Source: Bifidobacteriaceae bacterium | GTDB taxonomy: Bacteria > Actinomycetota > Actinomycetes > Actinomycetales > WQXJ01 | Direction: 5' to 3' | Length of the DNA: 36,506 nt | NCBI GenBank assembly: GCA_031268215.1 | Contig: JAIRXP010000082.1 | Span: forward strand, 1 to 36,506 | Shown: positions 1 through 8,346 of the stretch, piece by piece | Numbering within the stretch: position 1 is the first letter of the stretch | Layout of the letters: every line of letters starts with the position of its first letter | Made by a program: the position numbers and the translations under genes | Notes under the pieces: generated by a model | The model's input: the letters and a program-made list of their open reading frames with translations, nothing else | What the model was told of the DNA's origin: nothing | Database searches by the model: none

Positions 1-1
1 A

Positions 2-109
2 CTCACCCAAGCGCCGGTAGAACTGTTGCCGGCAGACGCCGAGGACATCAATCTCGCCTTAATTTGGAAAGGCGGGATGTACAAACTCAGCTACACCAAG
101 CCCGCCTGA
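2..109 (+). CDS. 3' end of an unidentified gene (cut by window edge)
   Basis: An open frame enters from the left edge and ends at TGA 107-109, giving 35 residues that end in GGMYKLSYTKPA. The composition (mixed charged and aromatic residues, normal codon use) looks like genuine protein, but too little is present to name a family. A perfect 14-bp palindrome starts 9 nt after the stop, where a terminator would be expected. No start can be seen. I do not recognise it. Confidence 0.5.
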   Translation, partial: LTQAPVELLPADAEDINLALIWKGGMYKLSYTKPA

Positions 110-117
110 TGCGAAAG

Positions 118-150
118 CGACAGGAATAGGGACAGACCCTATTCCTGTCG
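118..150. repeat. Perfect 14-bp inverted repeat with 5-nt loop
   Basis: The arms at 118-131 (CGACAGGAATAGGG) and 137-150 are exact reverse complements around the loop ACAGA. The hairpin lies just after the stop of the left-edge gene and abuts the transposase remnant. There is no T-tract, so it could be a terminator without a U-run or a REP/MITE-like mobile palindrome. A palindrome of similar build but different sequence lies at 5338-5379. Confidence 0.6.
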
Positions 151-151
151 G

Positions 152-756
152 CCTCCGCTCTCCGAGCTCAAAACCGCCATCCAAGCCCGCGCCGCCCAGG
201 CGCTGTGCCGGGCGGACGCGGGGGACGCCGGCCCCGGTTCCCCCGACGCGGGTTGGGCGGCAAAGCGGGACGGGCTGGCCGCCATCCCCGGCGTGTCGAA
301 GACCGTCGCGGAGCAAATCTTGGCGGAAGTCGGCCCCGATGTGGGGGCGTTCCCCACGGCGGGGCATTTCGCTTCGTGGGCGGGGGTGGCTCCCGGGTCT
401 AACGAGTCCGCTGGTCGGGAGAAGTCGTCTAGATGCCGAAAGGGAACACATATTTGAAGGGCGCTTTGGGGGTCGCGGCGTTGGCGGCGTCCCGCACGAA
501 GGACACGTTCATATCGGCCCGTTGTAAGCGGGTCCGGTCCCGGCGTGGCCATACGAAGGCTTTGGTCGCGGTGGAGCGGCAAATCGCCGAGTCGGTCAGA
601 CGGGTCTTGACGACCGGGGAGCCATACAAAGAGCTGGGCGGGGACTACTATTCGCGGCGCCGTCCCGGCGCCGCGATCCGCAAAGCCGTCGACCAGTTGC
701 GGTCGGTCGGCTACACGGTCACCTTCGGCGATGGCGACACCGTGACCGTCACGTGA
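152..756 (+). pseudogene. IS110-family transposase remnant (C-terminal part, frameshifted)
   Basis: Two frames together give the C-terminal Transposase_20 half of an IS116/IS110/IS902-type transposase. The first frame (to about 440) carries IPGVSKTVAEQILAEVGPD and FASWAGVAPGSNESAG. The second (from about 440) carries KGNTYLKGALGVAALAASRTKD, GEPYKELGGDYY and a C-terminal GYTVTF. Loss of one G in the GGG near 441-444 explains the frame change, because adding it back restores RKGNTYLKG. The N-terminal catalytic DEDD/RuvC-like half is absent, so the copy is truncated as well as frameshifted and should be inactive. The homologous reading begins right after the palindrome at 118-150. Confidence 0.8.
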
Positions 757-993
757 CGCTCCTGGTCACCGGCGTCTGGTCACCTAAGCTTTCGCGTTAG
801 AAGTGCAACATTCCTGGTTGAGGGCTGGTGGTGTTGTTTCTAGCTGGCTAGGTGGTTCGTTGTGTCGCTGCCGGGATCTGGGAGCAGGAGCCGCTGTGGG
901 GCTCCGGCAGGAGCGCCCGCTGGGGCTGCTTAAGAGAGCCACGCTGTATGGCGCACAAGACCTGGCGCGAATTGGGCACGCCACCAGGCGGCG
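757..993. other. Intergenic, no gene seen
   Basis: This stretch lies between the transposase remnant and tRNA-Lys. I find no coding frame with recognisable content on either strand. It may hold further insertion-sequence debris, but I could not identify any terminal repeat pair. Confidence 0.4.
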
Positions 994-1066
994 TGGGCCC
1001 CGTGGGGCTCGAACCCACGACCCACGGATTAAAAGTCCGCTGCTCTGCCAGCTGAGCTAGGGGCCC
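994..1066 (-). tRNA. tRNA-Lys (anticodon TTT)
   Basis: Read on the minus strand, the acceptor stem GGGCCCC pairs with GGGGCCC and is followed by discriminator A. The D-arm is GCTC...GAGC, the anticodon loop CTTTTAA sits on a 5-bp stem (anticodon at 1031-1033), and the T-arm is GTGGG-TTCGAGC-CCCAC. The length is 73 nt and CCA is not encoded. It lies downstream of the gadB-gadC-yihY group on the same strand and beside an IS110 remnant. Confidence 0.97.
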
Positions 1067-1139
1067 CAACGTTCTATTGTGCCAGGTTTTTGCCCGCCCG
1101 CGAATCCTCCTGACCAAATTGGCGCCAGCCTAATCACCC

Positions 1140-2069
1140 TCATTGATCAGGCGGCGGCGCCTCGGCCAGCGGCGGATTGGCCGTCCAGGCCGCCGCGTAG
1201 AGCACCACGCGCGCCATCAGGTTCACCCAAACGAGCAAGGTCACCACGGTAGCAGCCGAGGCCAGCAGCACATTCGCGGTAGCGTGCGCCACCACCCGGG
1301 TACCCAGGTGCTTCAGCAAGCCCATCGCCACCGCCGCTGCCGCGGAGCCCACAATCAAATCGCGCCGCCCGGGCCGCGCTCCCGCAACGACGGTAAAGAC
1401 CAAGGCCACGCAGGCGGCATCGACCACCACCGCGGCGCCGTAACCCGCCCACCGTACCGCTACCGCAACACCGCCACCCCCCAGTGTCCGGCCCGCCCAT
1501 TGCCCCGCCGATGCCGCCCCCACACTTACGACCGCACTGGCCAGTAAGCCCAACCCCAGTCCGGCGAACCCAACCAGAGCCCACAACCGGCTCAACCAGG
1601 CGCTGCTACGCCGCGGAGCCAACGCGAACATGGCTCGCACACCGGTCTGGACAGCGCCCATCGCTGACAAGGCGGACCACACCAGCACCAGTCCCGCGAT
1701 CAGCGAGGTGACTGACAAAGCGCCAGATTCAACCCAAGAGGATGGCGCTACCAGGCCCTTACCGCCGGTTTTCAGGACCCCGGGGAACCAGCTTGACAGT
1801 TGATCCTCGACCTGGCGGTCAAGCGCTTGGTACCCGCCCAGGACGGTCGCGAACACGGTCAGGGCGATTGTCAAAATGGCGACCAACGAGAACAGCGCCG
1901 AATAGGCGATCCCTCCCGCCAGCAGACCACCATTGGCTCGCGAATAGCGGACCAGAGTCCGGGCGGCGCGCGTGGGACGCCACCAGGCCGCGAGCCGCCG
2001 CGGCGCGCTCAACGCGGCCAACCAAGCGCGGCCAGGCACTCGCTGGTTCGCTCGCGGGCGGCCTGCCAT
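1140..2069 (-). CDS. YihY/BrkB family inner-membrane protein
   Basis: The 309-residue protein has a basic N-terminus and about six membrane segments (near residues 48-78, 118-138, 160-185, 206-230, 239-258 and 268-295). The family-typical GGIAYSALFSLVAIL opens the first segment. YihY/BrkB proteins are polytopic membrane proteins of uncertain biochemical role; the old 'ribonuclease BN' label is wrong. The start at 2069 follows GGAAGGA with a 4-nt spacer. It begins 38 bp after the gadC stop on the same strand, so it is probably the third gene of the gad operon, though that link to acid stress is inference. The C-terminus is a short acidic, proline-rich tail. Confidence 0.85.
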   Translation of the reverse strand: MAGRPRANQRVPGRAWLAALSAPRRLAAWWRPTRAARTLVRYSRANGGLLAGGIAYSALFSLVAILTIALTVFATVLGGYQALDRQVEDQLSSWFPGVLKTGGKGLVAPSSWVESGALSVTSLIAGLVLVWSALSAMGAVQTGVRAMFALAPRRSSAWLSRLWALVGFAGLGLGLLASAVVSVGAASAGQWAGRTLGGGGVAVAVRWAGYGAAVVVDAACVALVFTVVAGARPGRRDLIVGSAAAAVAMGLLKHLGTRVVAHATANVLLASAATVVTLLVWVNLMARVVLYAAAWTANPPLAEAPPPDQ

Positions 2070-2107
2070 TAGTTCCTTCCAATTGAAAGGTCAGATCACT
2101 CAGCACT

Positions 2108-3667
2108 TTACCGCTCCTGGTCGGTTCCCCGGACGCCAACGCCGAGCGCCTGGCGCTGATCCCAGCGCGGGCGGCGGAACTGATAGAACAGCAACGGCGG
2201 TGCCCCCAACACCACCACCACTAACGCGACCAGCCAAGGATAGGCGCCGGCCGCGACCGCCGAATGCCCGGCCGGCGGAATGAAAGCCATAATCAGCGCG
2301 GCCAGACAGGCGATGAAGCCCACTCCCGCCACCAGACCCATCGCGGGCACGCGGTAGCCGCGTTCCACATTGGGCTCCTTGCGCCTCAGAATCAACGCCG
2401 AGGCGAACATCAGAAGGTACATGATCAAATACAAAGCGGCAGCCATATCGACTAGCGCGATGAAGGCGTTCGACACATCCGGCACAAAGATGAAGATCAA
2501 AGCCAGACCAGAGACGATCAGTCCCTGCAAGGCCAGAATTCCATCCTGGACACCGTGTTTGTTGCGTTTCTGCAGCCACGGCGGCAATAGCCCCGTGCGA
2601 GCGGCGGCCAGCAGGCCAGTCGACGGACCGGCCACCCATGAGATGACCGACGCGATGGCTCCAACCGCTATCGCTCCAGACAACAGATAGGTTGCCCATC
2701 CCATATGGAAGTGGTCAAAGAATACCTGGAAGGCCATGTTGATCCCGTTGGTGAAACCAAGCTGATCGTGTGGCACCGCGATAGCTATGGCGATGGTTGG
2801 CGGAATGCACACCAGCAAGATCAACCCGAAGGACAGCCACATCGCCTTAGTGAAACCGCGCCGCGGATCGCGCATCTGGCCGGCGTGAACGGCATTGACC
2901 TCCATCCCCGCGAATGCCAGCACATTGGACACAACCAGCACTATCGAGCTGATCCCGGTGTATGGCGGGATCAGATCGCCGGCCGCCAGCGGAGCCTGCG
3001 ACCCGGTTCCTCCAGCCGCCCAGATGACAGCCAGCACAATCAGCAACGCGGCTGGAATAATGGTCCCAATCACCCCGCCCCAGGATGACACTTTGGCGAA
3101 TAAGTTCCCGCCCCGCAAGGTGATAACAGTGGCAGTCCAGTAGACGCCAAGGATGATCATGGCGGTGAATATCCCCGAATCTGACAGTGAGGGCAGCCCA
3201 ACCATGAATGCGATAGAGGCGGCGATGAACGCGAGCTGGGTCGGATACCAGACCACGTTCTGGATCCATTGCAACCAGATCGCCAGGAAACCGAACCGAT
3301 TCGACATGGCCTCGCGAACCCACATGTAGACGCCGCCCTTCCAGGTGGTGGCAAGCTCAGCCCCGACCAGCGCCGTCGGCATCAGGAACAGTACGGCCGG
3401 GACCACGAACATGGTGACGGATCCCAGACCGTAGGTCGCCATGGCCGGCAATGACCGCAGCGACATGACCGTCACTGTGGTCATCATGGCAATGTTGAAC
3501 ACAGTCAAATAGGCGCCCGGAGCACGGTGGCGGGCACGCGACGGGCCGGACGTCGGCGAGCGAACGGCATCGGGCACCTTGGCGGAATTGCCGGCTCCGG
3601 GGGCTGAACTGGGTGACGGACCTGAATTGGGTGGCGGGCTCACCGGATGCGGCCGGGTGATAGCCAT
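2108..3667 (-). CDS. gadC: Glutamate:GABA antiporter (APC family)
   Basis: The 519-residue APC-superfamily transporter has about 12 membrane segments after a 50-residue proline/serine-rich cytoplasmic N-terminus. The GadC-like segment GGVYMWVREAMSNRFGFLAI is followed by WLQWIQNVVWYPTQLAF. The downstream position after gadB (33-bp gap, AAGGAGA 5 nt before ATG 3667) supports exchange of external glutamate for internal GABA, which with the decarboxylase removes cytoplasmic protons. The basic C-terminal tail is short compared with the plug-forming tail of E. coli GadC, so pH gating may differ. Specificity is inferred from the neighbour and the sequence; another amino-acid/amine exchange is possible. 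Confidence 0.85.
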   Translation of the reverse strand: MAITRPHPVSPPPNSGPSPSSAPGAGNSAKVPDAVRSPTSGPSRARHRAPGAYLTVFNIAMMTTVTVMSLRSLPAMATYGLGSVTMFVVPAVLFLMPTALVGAELATTWKGGVYMWVREAMSNRFGFLAIWLQWIQNVVWYPTQLAFIAASIAFMVGLPSLSDSGIFTAMIILGVYWTATVITLRGGNLFAKVSSWGGVIGTIIPAALLIVLAVIWAAGGTGSQAPLAAGDLIPPYTGISSIVLVVSNVLAFAGMEVNAVHAGQMRDPRRGFTKAMWLSFGLILLVCIPPTIAIAIAVPHDQLGFTNGINMAFQVFFDHFHMGWATYLLSGAIAVGAIASVISWVAGPSTGLLAAARTGLLPPWLQKRNKHGVQDGILALQGLIVSGLALIFIFVPDVSNAFIALVDMAAALYLIMYLLMFASALILRRKEPNVERGYRVPAMGLVAGVGFIACLAALIMAFIPPAGHSAVAAGAYPWLVALVVVVLGAPPLLFYQFRRPRWDQRQALGVGVRGTDQER

Positions 3668-3700
3668 AACAGTCTCCTTCCTAGAGAACGGTCAGGCGGG

Positions 3701-5080
3701 CTAGTGTCGGAAAGCGCCTGAACGGCTGGCGCCCTGGGGTAACGGCCCGTCGAGCCGTTCAAGGTAATCCACGGCGGCCTGGAATTCAGCTATGAAGCGG
3801 TCCGCTAAGTCCATTGACATCCCGTTGCGGACAACGATGCGCTGAACAGTCAGGCCTCCCAGATCCACCGGCATGGGATAAGCCGGGACCTGCCATCCCT
3901 GCATTCGCAGGCGGTCGGAGAGATCGTATAGAGACCACTCACGAGGCGGATTGTCACGCAGCATCCACGCGAATACGGGAATGTCTGAACCATCATTCCA
4001 CAACTCGAACTGGTCCATTTGGCCAATCGACATGGCCAAGAACCGAGCCACGTCCAACGCCCCTTCCTGGACCCGCGTGTAACCGGGTCGGCCGAGCCGC
4101 AAGAACACGTAATATTGCAGCAATACTTGGGCGCCCGGCCGGGAGAAGTTGAGCGCGAAGGTCGGCATGTCTCCGCCCAGGTAACTGACCCGGAATATCA
4201 AGTCTTCCGGCAGGAGCGACTCGTTGCGCCACACGACCCATCCGAGCCCCGGGTAAACCAGCCCGTACTTGTGCCCCGAAGTGTTGATAGAGGCGACCCG
4301 TGGCAGCCGGAAATCCCAGATCAGATCAGGTTGGCAGAATGGCGCGATCATGGCCCCGGAGGCGCCGTCCACGTGAATTGGGATGTCCAGCCCAGTCTGA
4401 AGCTGGATCCGGTCCAGCGCGGCGGCTATCGCCGCCACCGGTTCGTACATGCCCGTGTAGGTCACGCCCATGATGGCCACCACACCGATTGTGTTCTCGT
4501 CGATGTACTGGTCAAGATCTGTGCCATCGAGGACCTTGTGGTCCAGGGAAATCGGCACGTGACGGGCCTCAACATCCCAGTAGTTGCAGAATTTCTCCCA
4601 ACAGACCTGCACGGCTGAGGACATGACGAGGTTTGGTTTGGCAGTTGACTTGCCCTCCGCTTGTCGCCGGTGCTGCCATCGCCGCTTCAGCGCCAGGCCG
4701 CCAAGCATGCAGGCCTCGGAGCTGCCGGTGGTTGAAGTGCCTATGGTCGCGGCTGGGTCTGGGGCGTGCCAGAGATCCGCCAGCATCCGCCAGCAGTACT
4801 GCTCGATCGCCGCAGTCTGGGGATATTCATCCTTGTCAATTGCGTTCTTGTCGAACGCCTCAGCGTAAAGCCGGTCGGCGTAGCTATCCATCCAAGTGCT
4901 GACGAAGGTCGCCAGGTTGAGCCTCGCGTTGCCGTCCAACATGGATTCGTCGTGGACCAGTTGGTAGGCCGTCTCCGGCAACAGTTCAGTGTCCCCCAGG
5001 CGCGTCCGCGGCGCTGAGACCGGTTCGCCCGGCCGAGCGAGCATCGGGTTGAGTTGAGTGAAGTCGCGGGTATTGAGCAT
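3701..5080 (-). CDS. gadB: Glutamate decarboxylase (PLP)
   Basis: The 459-residue PLP enzyme converts L-glutamate to GABA and CO2, consuming a proton. The fold-type I group II decarboxylase features are clear: GTSTTGSSEACMLGG (about 113-127), the PLP-pyridine aspartate in HVDGASGA (D238) and the Schiff-base lysine in SGHKYGL (K271). The length is close to E. coli GadB (466). The protein ends in ...GAFRH; E. coli GadB also has a C-terminal histidine region (His465) that closes the active site at neutral pH. AGGAGG stands 8 nt before ATG 5080. It is the first gene of gadB-gadC-yihY. An 8-bp inverted repeat lies about 160 bp upstream. Confidence 0.95.
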   Translation of the reverse strand: MLNTRDFTQLNPMLARPGEPVSAPRTRLGDTELLPETAYQLVHDESMLDGNARLNLATFVSTWMDSYADRLYAEAFDKNAIDKDEYPQTAAIEQYCWRMLADLWHAPDPAATIGTSTTGSSEACMLGGLALKRRWQHRRQAEGKSTAKPNLVMSSAVQVCWEKFCNYWDVEARHVPISLDHKVLDGTDLDQYIDENTIGVVAIMGVTYTGMYEPVAAIAAALDRIQLQTGLDIPIHVDGASGAMIAPFCQPDLIWDFRLPRVASINTSGHKYGLVYPGLGWVVWRNESLLPEDLIFRVSYLGGDMPTFALNFSRPGAQVLLQYYVFLRLGRPGYTRVQEGALDVARFLAMSIGQMDQFELWNDGSDIPVFAWMLRDNPPREWSLYDLSDRLRMQGWQVPAYPMPVDLGGLTVQRIVVRNGMSMDLADRFIAEFQAAVDYLERLDGPLPQGASRSGAFRH

Positions 5081-5238
5081 CCGGCCTGCCTCCTGTTAGG
5101 TGGTTTACATGAACGGTGCCCAGTCTGCCCAGTTCCCTTAGCCGCCGCCGCGTTTGGCCGCAAAGGCCCACTCCTTGGTCGCTAGGGCCACTCAGCCCCG
5201 CCAGTGGCGCGGCACGGAGCGCGCTATGGTAGAGGCTG

Positions 5239-5260
5239 CGTGGGTCAACGGCGACCCACG
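5239..5260. promoter_or_regulatory. 8-bp inverted repeat upstream of gadB (possible operator)
   Basis: CGTGGGTC (5239-5246) and GACCCACG (5253-5260) are perfect arms around AACGGC, about 160 bp before the gadB start. Position and size fit a dimeric regulator site or a hairpin in a long leader. No regulator gene lies next to gadBC in this window, so the assignment rests on position only. Confidence 0.3.
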
Positions 5261-5337
5261 TACGATGAATGAGAATGGCGTCAAGAGCCCTGTAACAAGC
5301 GCGTGCCGCTGGCCCGACTGGCCCGCCAAACTAAATG

Positions 5338-5379
5338 GCGGGACGGTTCCAGTAACCCCAAAAACCGGAACCGTCCCGC
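5338..5379. repeat. 13-bp perfect inverted repeat, 16-nt loop
   Basis: GCGGGACGGTTCC (5338-5350) and GGAACCGTCCCGC (5367-5379) are exact complements around a loop rich in C and A. It is about 260 bp from gadB and 520 bp from galE. It could be a REP-like or MITE-like palindrome; the absence of a T-run argues against a simple terminator. Confidence 0.55.
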
Positions 5380-5895
5380 GCGCTCCCTGACCGGGAAATG
5401 GCGACCTCCCTCCAGGCTCCACAACCGGCGGCAGCGTATAAATGGTGGCGGCGGCAGATTACCGTGCCCACAAGCAACCCGCCAACCGCCACCGGACCTA
5501 CTGACGGCCACGTCGCACCAATACCACCGGCTACTGGTCCCCGCGCCGCCGCTTCGCGCCGGACCAACCAGCGCATGCCGCTGGGGCTCGCCGGAGCGGA
5601 AGCCACGGCCTTTCGCCAACCCGAAATCTGCGCCTGACCAGCGAACGAGTGGCCGCCGCGGCCGTGGATAGGAGTCATGGACGCTCCCTAAAAGCTCGGA
5701 CCTTGCGCGCAAGCGACGCCTGCGAGTGGTCGGGGTATCGGTCAAGAATCACGCTACTTGGCGGGCCCACCGCCCCCTCGCTGGAATCACGATTACTACG
5801 CAGTGCCCGCACGGCGCCGGTGTTCCAAGGCGGCCGGCCACAATCCGGACGTCGCACGGCCGATACCCAGAAAGGTCCCGCCGGAGCCCTTGAGA

Positions 5896-6873
5896 CTACG
5901 GCATTACGCGCCTGGGTCCGGATTGCCAAGCCCGCCAAGAGGAATCGACAATCGAACGCAAGTCGTGTCGCGCCTTCCAGTCGAGGGTCTGCTCAATCCG
6001 GTCGACATCGCCAACCAGTACCGCGGGATCACCGGGCCGGCGCGGCTCGGTCACCGGGGCGACGTCCAGACCGGAGACTTCGCCAACCATCTCGATCACT
6101 TGCCTGACCGACGTGCCGGCACCGGTACCAATATTGAAGGCGGCGAATGGGCGTTCCTCGCGGTCCAAGTAGTCCAGGGCAACCATATGGGCCGTGGCGA
6201 TGTCGATCACGTGTATGTAATCCCGCACGCATGTGCCATCCGGCGTTGGGTAGTCCTCGCCGAAGACACGCGGACGGCTGCCCTCCGACAGCTTCTCCAG
6301 GACCATCGGGATGAGGTTCAGCACCGCTGGGTCCCCCAGGTCATCCCAGCCAGCGCCGGCCACGTTGAAGTACCGCATATTGACCCCGCACAGGCCCCAG
6401 GCCCGGGCCGCATCCCGGACCAGCCATTCGCCTATTAGCTTCGATTCCCCGTATGGGTTGATCGGAAAGAGGTCTATGTCTTCGCGCACACGTTCGGCCT
6501 TGGGCTGGCCATACACGGCCGCCGATGACGAAAACACCAGTCGGTCCACATCTTGCGCTTCCATCGCCAGCAGTAAGTTAGCCATTCCACCAACGTTCTG
6601 TTGGTAATACCAAGCGGGCCTTAGGACTGACTCGCCGACCTGCTTACGACCGGCCACGTGAACCACTGCCGTGCATCCGTCGAGAGCAGCTTGCAGTCGC
6701 GGCAATTCGGCGGTGTCCGCCAAGTCAAGCTGGACTAGGGTGGCCTGGCCCACTCTGGTGGCGTCACCGTAGGAGAGGTCGTCTATCACGACCACCTCAT
6801 GCCCGGCCCTTCGCAGCAGACGGACAATGTGCGCTCCTATGTAGCCGGCACCGCCGGTGACGCAAATCGACAT
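5896..6873 (-). CDS. galE: UDP-glucose 4-epimerase
   Basis: The 325-residue extended SDR interconverts UDP-glucose and UDP-galactose using bound NAD. It has the N-terminal Rossmann motif TGGAGYIGAH (about 6-15), DDLSYGD, FSSSAAVYG and the catalytic YxxxK in NPYGESKLIGE. It also contains RYFNVAGA, and YPTPDGTCVRDYIHV near the substrate site. An upstream in-frame extension of 47 codons is rejected because ATG 6873 starts exactly at the Rossmann strand and has TAGGCT 7 nt before it, the leaderless pattern used widely here. The length agrees with bacterial GalE. Other sugar-nucleotide epimerases of the same family cannot be excluded. Confidence 0.92.
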   Translation of the reverse strand: MSICVTGGAGYIGAHIVRLLRRAGHEVVVIDDLSYGDATRVGQATLVQLDLADTAELPRLQAALDGCTAVVHVAGRKQVGESVLRPAWYYQQNVGGMANLLLAMEAQDVDRLVFSSSAAVYGQPKAERVREDIDLFPINPYGESKLIGEWLVRDAARAWGLCGVNMRYFNVAGAGWDDLGDPAVLNLIPMVLEKLSEGSRPRVFGEDYPTPDGTCVRDYIHVIDIATAHMVALDYLDREERPFAAFNIGTGAGTSVRQVIEMVGEVSGLDVAPVTEPRRPGDPAVLVGDVDRIEQTLDWKARHDLRSIVDSSWRAWQSGPRRVMP

Positions 6874-6950
6874 AACTCCAAGCCTACGGTCGAAGACCAG
6901 GATGGCCCTGTGGCTGGCCGGGCTCCGGCGGAGTCCGCCGGAGCCCACGG

Positions 6951-7136
6951 TTGCTGGCATCCGCCGCCACGCAGCTCCTGAGCAAACAGGCCTGGTCAGA
7001 AAGCCGCTGGTCACTGGCCCATTTCCGGGACAGGAACGGCCTTGAAGCTGGTGTCGTCATCCAATACGCCGATGGCCGGGTGGCCCTGGTCGAGGTGAAG
7101 GCGACCCAGACCTACCGGTCAGCTGGCGCTGCTTGA
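6951..7136 (+). pseudogene. C-terminal remnant of a DUF4143 ATP-binding protein
   Basis: The frame carries WSESRWSLAHFRDRNGLEAG followed by VVIQYADGRVALVEVKATQT. This is the nuclease-like C-terminal DUF4143 part (FRDxxGxEVD...VEVKAS) found in AAA-type ATPases of the DUF4143/DUF4143-AAA family. The P-loop ATPase half is not present upstream, where galE begins, and the frame stops soon after the EVKA motif. The usual EVD triad reads EAG here. It is a dead fragment squeezed between galE and the CDF gene. Confidence 0.6.
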
Positions 7137-7152
7137 GCCCGGCCGGGCGGAG

Positions 7153-8073
7153 TTACGGGTGAAGACCGGCGGGTTCGACATGCTCGGCCGGTTCGACCTG
7201 GAAGGTCGAATGGGTCAGATCGAAATGGCCGGCGAGGCACTCACCCATCTGGTCAAGCAGTTCGTGATACGCCTTGGGATTGAACCGTTCTGGTTCAACC
7301 ACCACATGAGCGGTCAACGACTGCAGACCCGAGGTGATGGTCCAAGCATGCAGGTCATGGACTGACACCACACCAGGCAGTTCTTCAAGATGCCGCCGCA
7401 GGTCTTCCAGGTCCATGTCCTTGGGCGTGGCTTCCAGCAAAATGCGCAGCACATCTGCGGCCAAAGCATAGGCACGGGGCAGAATGAGCGCGGCTATGGC
7501 CAGTGAGGCCACGGCGTCCGCCCTGAGCCAACCAGTCCAGGCGATCACAGCGGCGGACGCGATAACCGCCACCGATCCCAGCGAATCGCCAATCACTTCC
7601 AGATAGGCTCCGCGCACGTTGATCGATTCTTTGGCTCCTCCACGCAAGATCAGTAATGAAATCACATTGGCTAACAGCCCAATCGCTGCCAGGATCATCA
7701 CCGGCCCAGCCTCAACTTCCGTCGGCCGGAACAGCCGCCCAATGGCCTCGACCGCGACACCCACCGCGATTCCAACCACGATCAGCGCATTCGAAAGGGC
7801 CGCCAGCACCTCAGCACGCTTTAGCCCGTAGGTGCGCTTAGGTGTTGGCGGGCGGTCCGCCAACGCTGCGGCCACCAACGCGAACACCAGGCCGATTGAA
7901 TCGGCCGCCATGTGGCCTGCGTCCGCCAACAGGGCCAAAGAACCGGTCCAGATCGCGCCCACTACCTCGACGACCAAGACGCTGCCTGCCATCCCTAGCG
8001 CCCAGGCCAGCCGTCGCCGGGTCTTAGCCCGGCCGCTGCCATTCGACAGACCGTGATCATGTGAGTGCGGCAC
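7153..8073 (-). CDS. CDF-family metal cation efflux protein (CzcD/ZitB type)
   Basis: The protein of about 306 residues has a histidine-containing N-terminus (PHSHDHG), six membrane segments and a cytoplasmic C-terminal domain with VSVHDLHAWTITSGLQSLTAHVV, typical of Zn2+/Cd2+/Co2+-proton antiporters. Metal site residues include HMAAD in TM2. In TM5 the usual HxxxD reads ExxxD (LEVIGD). I chose GTG 8073 rather than the GTG/ATG codons further out because GAGAAT lies 6 nt upstream, like the other leaderless starts. A longer form from 8106 is possible. Metal specificity cannot be read reliably from sequence. Confidence 0.85.
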   Translation of the reverse strand: MPHSHDHGLSNGSGRAKTRRRLAWALGMAGSVLVVEVVGAIWTGSLALLADAGHMAADSIGLVFALVAAALADRPPTPKRTYGLKRAEVLAALSNALIVVGIAVGVAVEAIGRLFRPTEVEAGPVMILAAIGLLANVISLLILRGGAKESINVRGAYLEVIGDSLGSVAVIASAAVIAWTGWLRADAVASLAIAALILPRAYALAADVLRILLEATPKDMDLEDLRRHLEELPGVVSVHDLHAWTITSGLQSLTAHVVVEPERFNPKAYHELLDQMGECLAGHFDLTHSTFQVEPAEHVEPAGLHP

Positions 8074-8180
8074 GGGACCATTCTCGCACTGCGGTCGCGG
8101 CGGCATCGTGACGGCACCCGCCAGGCCGAAGCGGGAACTGGCGCGGTTAGATCTTGTCCCGTACCATTACCGGTGGTTCG

Positions 8181-8256
8181 GCCCCCATTGTCTAGCGGCC
8201 TAGGACTCCGCCCTTTCACGGCGGCAGCACCGGTTCGAATCCGGTTGGGGGTACCA
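8181..8256 (+). tRNA. tRNA-Glu (anticodon TTC)
   Basis: The cloverleaf is complete: acceptor GCCCCCA/TGGGGGT with a G-U first pair, anticodon loop CTTTCAC with TTC at 8215-8217, T-arm with GGTTCGAATCC, discriminator A and an encoded CCA end at 8254-8256. It lies between the CDF start and the TrmH-type gene. Confidence 0.97.
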
Positions 8257-8346
8257 CGCGTGTACGCCGGTGGCCACAATGGTTGAGGTCACCGGCCGTT
8301 GGCTACGGCCGTTAACGCCACGCCGCACCGGATCTGGATACGGCCG

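Larger units (their letters stand above)
5081..5895. other. 815-bp stretch with no convincing gene
   Basis: The right-hand part of this stretch follows the galE stop and the left-hand part precedes gadB. Several overlapping open frames of 60-150 codons exist on both strands, as expected for high-GC DNA. None has a recognisable domain or a good ribosome-binding site. The gadB promoter should lie near 5090-5280. Two clear inverted repeats (5239-5260 and 5338-5379) are listed separately. The rest may be decayed coding sequence. Confidence 0.45.

Noticed and set aside
5281..5745. 154-codon minus-strand frame between galE and gadB
   Set aside because: Composition is typical of random high-GC frames (many Arg/Gly/Ser); no domain, no ribosome-binding site, and it crosses the 5338-5379 palindrome.
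6874..7014. Longer galE start
   Set aside because: The Rossmann motif begins right after ATG 6873, and the extra residues have no homologous content.
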